From: JANOGU01 sp964499865
GTDB lineage: Bacteria > Pseudomonadota > Alphaproteobacteria > Rhodobacterales > Rhodobacteraceae
Assembly: GCA_964499865.1 (NCBI GenBank)
Contig: CAZCPY010000110.1
Span: 1-10,197, forward strand
Reading direction: 5' to 3'
DNA: 10,197 bases
The notes beneath the pieces are model-generated. The model saw nothing but the letters and a program-made list of their open reading frames with translations. It was not told the origin of the DNA and did no database searches. Numbering within the stretch: the first letter of the stretch is position 1; each line of letters opens with the position of its first letter. The translations under genes were made by a program, and so were the position numbers. Positions 7,301-10,197 of the stretch are shown one piece after another.

Positions 7301-7305
7301 CACTT

Positions 7306-7311
7306 CCCCCT
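7306..7311 (-). promoter_or_regulatory. Ribosome binding site deciding the binding-protein start
   Basis: AGGGGG on the minus strand is 5 nt upstream of the ATG at 7300. The alternative GTG codon at 7303 would leave a 2-nt spacing, too short for normal initiation. Confidence 0.65.
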
Positions 7312-7319
7312 GTTGTTCC

Positions 7320-7332
7320 GCGCATTTTGCGC
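7320..7332. promoter_or_regulatory. Palindrome in the leader of the polyamine-type operon
   Basis: GCGCA-TTT-TGCGC is a perfect 5-bp inverted repeat around 3 bases, 20 bp before the binding-protein start. It could be an operator or a small leader hairpin. It is short enough to occur by chance. Confidence 0.3.
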
Positions 7333-7410
7333 AGGGTCGTTTTCACCAGTCTCCGGCATTCCGCCGACGGAAGACAGTGCGATGTGCTCCTGCCGCCGCC
7401 CCGGGCATCA

Positions 7411-7425
7411 CAGGTCCGTGACCTG
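7411..7425. promoter_or_regulatory. Palindrome CAGGTC-CGT-GACCTG between the two importers
   Basis: A perfect 6-bp inverted repeat with a 3-bp centre lies about 110 bp upstream of the binding-protein start and about 40 bp after the DppC-like stop. It fits a regulator binding site for the leftward operon or a termination hairpin for the peptide operon. No T-run follows on the minus strand, which slightly favours an operator. Confidence 0.35.
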
Positions 7426-7464
7426 CGTACCGCCGCCTCGTGTGCGGGGTCGGTGCCGCCGTCT

Positions 7465-8442
7465 TCACCTCCGCCGCAGGCGCGGGTCGAGCGCGTCGCG
7501 CAGCCCGTCGCCGATGTAGTTGATGCTGAGCACGGTCAGCGAGATCGCGACGCCGGGAAACAGCACCCGGTTCGGATCGGCCTGCATGTATTCGACGCCC
7601 TCGAACAGAAGCCGTCCCCAGGTCGGGAAATCGGGCGGAAAGCCGAGGCCAAGGAACGACAGCGCGCTTTCGGTGATGATCGCCGAGGCAAAGCCCAGCG
7701 TCGCCGCGACCATGATCGGCGAGATCACGTTGGGCAGGATATGGTGCAGCACGATCAGATATGGCGGCGTGCCGATCGACCGCGCGGCCAGGACGAACTC
7801 GCGCTCTTTCAGCGCCAGCACGTCGCCGCGCACGATCCGGGCGGCCTGCATCCACGAGGTCAGCCCGATCGCGCCGACGATGAGGAGGAATGCCCCCGCC
7901 TCGGGGCCCACCACGCTGGCCAGCGCATCGCGGAACAGCATCACCATGACGAGGAGCAGCGGCAAAAGCGGCAGCGCCAGGAACAGGTCGGTCAGCCGCA
8001 TCAGCGGCCCGTCCAGCCAGCGGACATAGCCCGCCAGCACCCCGACCATGGTGCCGATGAAAAGCGAGATCAGCATCGCCACGAAGCCGACGGCCAGCGA
8101 AACCCGGCCGCCCGCCAGCATCCGGGCCAGCTGGTCGCGGCCAAGCTGGTCGGTGCCGAAGGGATGGGCAAGGCTGGGCGCAAGGTTGCGCATCTTGAAC
8201 ATGTCGGTCGCCTTCGGCTCGATGAAGGCCGGGTCGAGCCGCCAGAGGAAGGGGCCGACCACCACCGCCAGCACCAGAAGCCCCAGGATCACCACGCCGG
8301 CCACCGCGCCGCCATGGCTGCGGAACTGGCGCAGCACATCGGCCCAGGGGCTGCGCGGACGGTCGCTGAACAGGCCGTGGCCCGTCTCGCTCACCGGCTT
8401 GCCCGCAGTCTGGCCCACAGTCTCGCTCACAGGATCACTCAT
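7465..8442 (-). CDS. ABC transporter permease, DppC/OppC-like
   Basis: This is an inner-membrane permease of a peptide-type importer, 325 aa. A hydrophilic N-terminal extension of about 40 residues precedes the first helix (45-65), matching the OppC N-terminal pattern. The family hallmark HPFGTDQLGRD is at 93-103. The EAA-type docking loop is at 215-238 (EFVLAARSIG...ILPN), and LSFLGLGFPPDFPTWG is at 261-276, also typical. It pairs with the DppB-like permease. The start at 8442 overlaps that gene's stop by 8 bp (ATGAGTGA). GAGG (8450-8453) is 7 nt upstream. The N-terminus contains PVSET twice (residues 4-8 and 16-20), from an 11-bp direct repeat. No ATPase gene follows it. The substrate may be peptides, but relatives also carry nickel, glutathione or opines. 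Confidence 0.94.
   Translation of the reverse strand: MSDPVSETVGQTAGKPVSETGHGLFSDRPRSPWADVLRQFRSHGGAVAGVVILGLLVLAVVVGPFLWRLDPAFIEPKATDMFKMRNLAPSLAHPFGTDQLGRDQLARMLAGGRVSLAVGFVAMLISLFIGTMVGVLAGYVRWLDGPLMRLTDLFLALPLLPLLLVMVMLFRDALASVVGPEAGAFLLIVGAIGLTSWMQAARIVRGDVLALKEREFVLAARSIGTPPYLIVLHHILPNVISPIMVAATLGFASAIITESALSFLGLGFPPDFPTWGRLLFEGVEYMQADPNRVLFPGVAISLTVLSINYIGDGLRDALDPRLRRR
8384..8430. repeat. 11-bp direct repeat in the 5' end of the DppC-like gene
   Basis: GTCTCGCTCAC occurs at 8384-8394 and 8420-8430, 36 bp apart. On the minus strand both copies encode part of VSET. It falls in the variable cytoplasmic extension, so it is probably a harmless local duplication. Confidence 0.6.
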
Positions 8443-9442
8443 AGCGGATCCTCGGATCCAGCATGCCGTAAAGGAGGTCGGCGACCAGGTTGAAGAACAC
8501 GATCAGCACGGCGAAGATGAAGGTCAGCGTCTGCACCATCGGCAGGTCGTTGGCGACGATGGCGCCGATCAGCGCCGCACCGATGCCGTTCACCTTGAAC
8601 ACCTGCTCGACGATGATCGAGCCGCCGAAGATCGACGGCATCCCGAGCGCCAGCACGGTGACCACCGGGATCAGCGAATTGCGCAGCGCGTGCTTCAGCA
8701 CCACCTGCGGCTCCAGGAGCCCCTTGGCGCGGGCGGTGCGCACATAATCCTGCCCGAGGTTGTCCAGCATCGCCGACCGGGTATAGCGGCTGATCTCGGC
8801 GGCGTGGAACAGCGCCAGCACCGTCACCGGCAGCGCCATCTGCCAGACCTGGCGCTTGAACGTGGCGAAATCGGTCACACGCAGCGAGGTGTCGTAGTAG
8901 GACGGGAACCAGCCGAGGTTGACCGCGAAGATCACGATCAAGAGGACGCCGGTGAAGAAGGTCGGGACCGAATAGCCGATCATTGCGATGAAGGTGCCGA
9001 TCTGGTCGAACCAGGAATAGTGGCGGTAGGCGGAATAGACGCCGATCGGCAGCGCGATCAGCACCGCGATCACATAGCCCGCACCGATCACCGTCATGGT
9101 CTGGCCGAGGCGCTGGCCGATCACGTCGAAGACCGGGGCCCGGCTCTGCCATGAGAGGATGCGCTGCGCATCGCCGCCAAGCGAGGTGCCGAACCAGCCG
9201 TCGATCAGATAGGCCGGCTCGATCAGGAAGAACTGCCTGAGCCACAGAAGATAGCGCACGAGGACCGGCTGGTCCGCGCCCAGCGCCTCGATCATCTTCT
9301 GGCGCGCCTCGGGCGGAATCGAGCGCGGAATCTCGGACATCGGCGAGCCGGGCGCGAGATCGACCATCAGGAAGATGATCAGGCTGATCAGAAGCAGCGT
9401 CGGGATGGCAAGCAGCAGCCTGCGCAGGGCATAGGTCAGCAT
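8435..9442 (-). CDS. ABC transporter permease, DppB/OppB-like
   Basis: This is an inner-membrane permease of the peptide-type importer, 335 aa. The N-terminus (TYALRRLLLAIPTLLLIS) is the standard first helix of the DppB family and is followed by DLAPGSP. A periplasmic segment of about 80 residues separates helix 1 from the channel domain (from about 115). The EAA-type loop is at 231-255 (QDYVRTARAKGL...HALRN), followed by SIIVEQVF and NGIG (275-288). The end LLYGMLDPRIRYE is typical of the family. The ribosome site is weak: GAAGG lies 11 nt upstream of the ATG. A strong hairpin in front of this gene may also reduce its expression relative to the binding protein. Confidence 0.95.
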   Translation of the reverse strand: MLTYALRRLLLAIPTLLLISLIIFLMVDLAPGSPMSEIPRSIPPEARQKMIEALGADQPVLVRYLLWLRQFFLIEPAYLIDGWFGTSLGGDAQRILSWQSRAPVFDVIGQRLGQTMTVIGAGYVIAVLIALPIGVYSAYRHYSWFDQIGTFIAMIGYSVPTFFTGVLLIVIFAVNLGWFPSYYDTSLRVTDFATFKRQVWQMALPVTVLALFHAAEISRYTRSAMLDNLGQDYVRTARAKGLLEPQVVLKHALRNSLIPVVTVLALGMPSIFGGSIIVEQVFKVNGIGAALIGAIVANDLPMVQTLTFIFAVLIVFFNLVADLLYGMLDPRIRYE

Positions 9443-9476
9443 CGGCGGGGCAGCCTTCGGCAGTCGGGAAGGGAAT

Positions 9477-9507
9477 GGCGCGCGGCGGGATGGACCCGCC
9501 GCGCGCC
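9477..9507 (-). terminator. 13-bp hairpin between binding-protein and permease genes
   Basis: GGCGCGCGGCGGG (9477-9489) and CCCGCCGCGCGCC (9495-9507) form a perfect 13-bp stem with a 5-nt loop. It begins 16 nt after the binding-protein stop and ends 34 nt before the permease ATG. Only a weak pyrimidine stretch follows (ATTCCCTTCCC on the minus strand), so full termination is unlikely. It probably works as an attenuator or as a 3' stabiliser that keeps binding-protein mRNA more abundant than permease mRNA, as is known for other importer operons. Confidence 0.75.
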
Positions 9508-9523
9508 CCGGGATGCGTGTCGC

Positions 9524-10197
9524 TTAATTCATGCGATACCAGTCGGCCACGTTCCACAGCTCGCTGTCCCAGGCGTTGACCTTGACCCCGCCCAGCGTGT
9601 TCGAGATCGCCGACAGGTTGCCGCGCAGGATCAGGGGCAGCGTCACCATGCCGTCCTTGGTGATCATGTCGTTCATCTGCTTGGCGATCGCGGCGCGCTC
9701 GTTCATGTCGAAGGTCTGGGCCAGCTTGACCGACAGCGCGTCATACTCGGGATTGGCAAAGCGGTTGTAGTTGGTGCCGATCCAGTTGGTCTCGGGCCGC
9801 GGCGCCTTGTCGGTGGTCAGCGCCGCCAGATAGGCCTCGGGGTCGGTGCCGTCGAAGTTGTTGGCGTGCATCTCGACGTCGGCATAGAACTTCTCGGCCG
9901 TGTCGGGCGAGGCGGGGTCGCCGCCGAAGAACACGCCGGGGTCGATCACCTTCAGTTCGGTCTCGACCCCGATCTCGGCCCACCAGCCCTTGATGAGCGC
10001 CTGGAAGTCCTGCCGCACCGGGTTGTTGGTGGTCTGGAACAGCAGTTTCAGCGGCATTCCGTCCTTTTCGCGGACGCCGTCACCGTTGCTGTCCACCCAG
10101 CCGGCCTCTTCGAGGAGCTTCTTCGCCCCCTCGATGTCCTGCGTCAGGCAGCCGGTGTTGTCCGAGGCATAGAAGGCCGGGGCCGGCACCACGTTGC
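9524..10197 (-). CDS. Peptide-type periplasmic solute-binding protein, C-terminal part
   Basis: The right window edge cuts this gene; 223 residues of its C-terminal part are visible, ending in VADWYRMN before TAA. The family's full length is usually 500 or more, so the signal peptide and first lobe lie outside. The visible start has the typical peptide-binding-protein (SBP family 5) stretch: GAKKLLEEAGW, then DSNGDGVREKDG, then a strand-rich segment and WWAEIGVETELKVID. The later part (NPEYDALSVKLAQT, then ERAAIAKQMNDMI and TLPLILR) also fits this family. It lies directly upstream of the matching permease genes. The ligand cannot be deduced. A Cys in NTGCLTQD is an uncommon detail. Confidence 0.93.
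   Translation of the reverse strand, partial: NVVPAPAFYASDNTGCLTQDIEGAKKLLEEAGWVDSNGDGVREKDGMPLKLLFQTTNNPVRQDFQALIKGWWAEIGVETELKVIDPGVFFGGDPASPDTAEKFYADVEMHANNFDGTDPEAYLAALTTDKAPRPETNWIGTNYNRFANPEYDALSVKLAQTFDMNERAAIAKQMNDMITKDGMVTLPLILRGNLSAISNTLGGVKVNAWDSELWNVADWYRMN

Noticed and set aside
7301..7303. GTG at 7303 as the start of the binding protein
   Set aside because: The ribosome site would be only 2 nt away. The adjacent ATG has a normal 5-nt spacing.
5081..7519. An 812-codon plus-strand open frame opposite the polyamine-type operon
   Set aside because: It lies antisense to two strongly supported genes (ATPase with all motifs, binding protein). Its product is His/Arg/Asp-rich without any domain, typical of a GC-rich shadow.

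Overview
The window is GC-rich DNA from a Gram-negative bacterium. Two complete-looking ABC importer operons with periplasmic binding proteins, extensive 4-8 bp gene overlaps and C/G-ending codons suggest an alphaproteobacterium, probably of the Rhodobacter/Paracoccus kind. That placement is inferred from style, not from a marker gene. The window also carries a 10-base N run (671-680), so it comes from a draft assembly.

Left part, plus strand. Positions 1-344 hold no convincing gene. A two-gene unit follows. The first gene (345-2278) encodes a large protein of no family I know by name. It is interrupted by the N gap, but seven identical bases (ACGCCGA) flank the gap, and collapsing them restores one unbroken frame of 638 codons. 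In its second half the protein has G-x-G-N, then His-Asp 18 residues after the Asn, then an Asp 22 residues after the His. This is the same order and spacing as in the phospholipase A2 domain of parvovirus VP1 as I recall it. A Lys/Ala/Glu-rich helical tail ends the protein. The second gene (2282-3067) starts 3 bases later and encodes an unrecognised 261-aa mixed alpha/beta protein. Together they look like an accessory module, perhaps a lipid-active protein with a dedicated partner. That is the most novel content here.

Positions 3068-3343 are a convergent intergenic region. Everything to its right is on the minus strand and reads leftwards.

First importer, in transcription order: a periplasmic binding protein (7300-6194), an ATPase (6184-5075), a PotB-like permease (5082-4129) and a PotC-like permease (4132-3344). 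This is a complete spermidine/putrescine-type system with tightly coupled translation; its substrate cannot be read from the sequence. The PotC-like protein carries an in-frame (Arg-Phe)4 run made by a 6-bp tandem repeat.

Second importer, in transcription order: the C-terminal part of a peptide-type binding protein (beyond 10197 to 9524), a DppB-like permease (9442-8435) and a DppC-like permease (8442-7465). A perfect 13-bp hairpin lies between the binding protein and the first permease gene. No ATPase genes follow the DppC-like gene, so the ATPases must lie to the right of the window or elsewhere. A 164-bp gap with two short palindromes separates the two importers.
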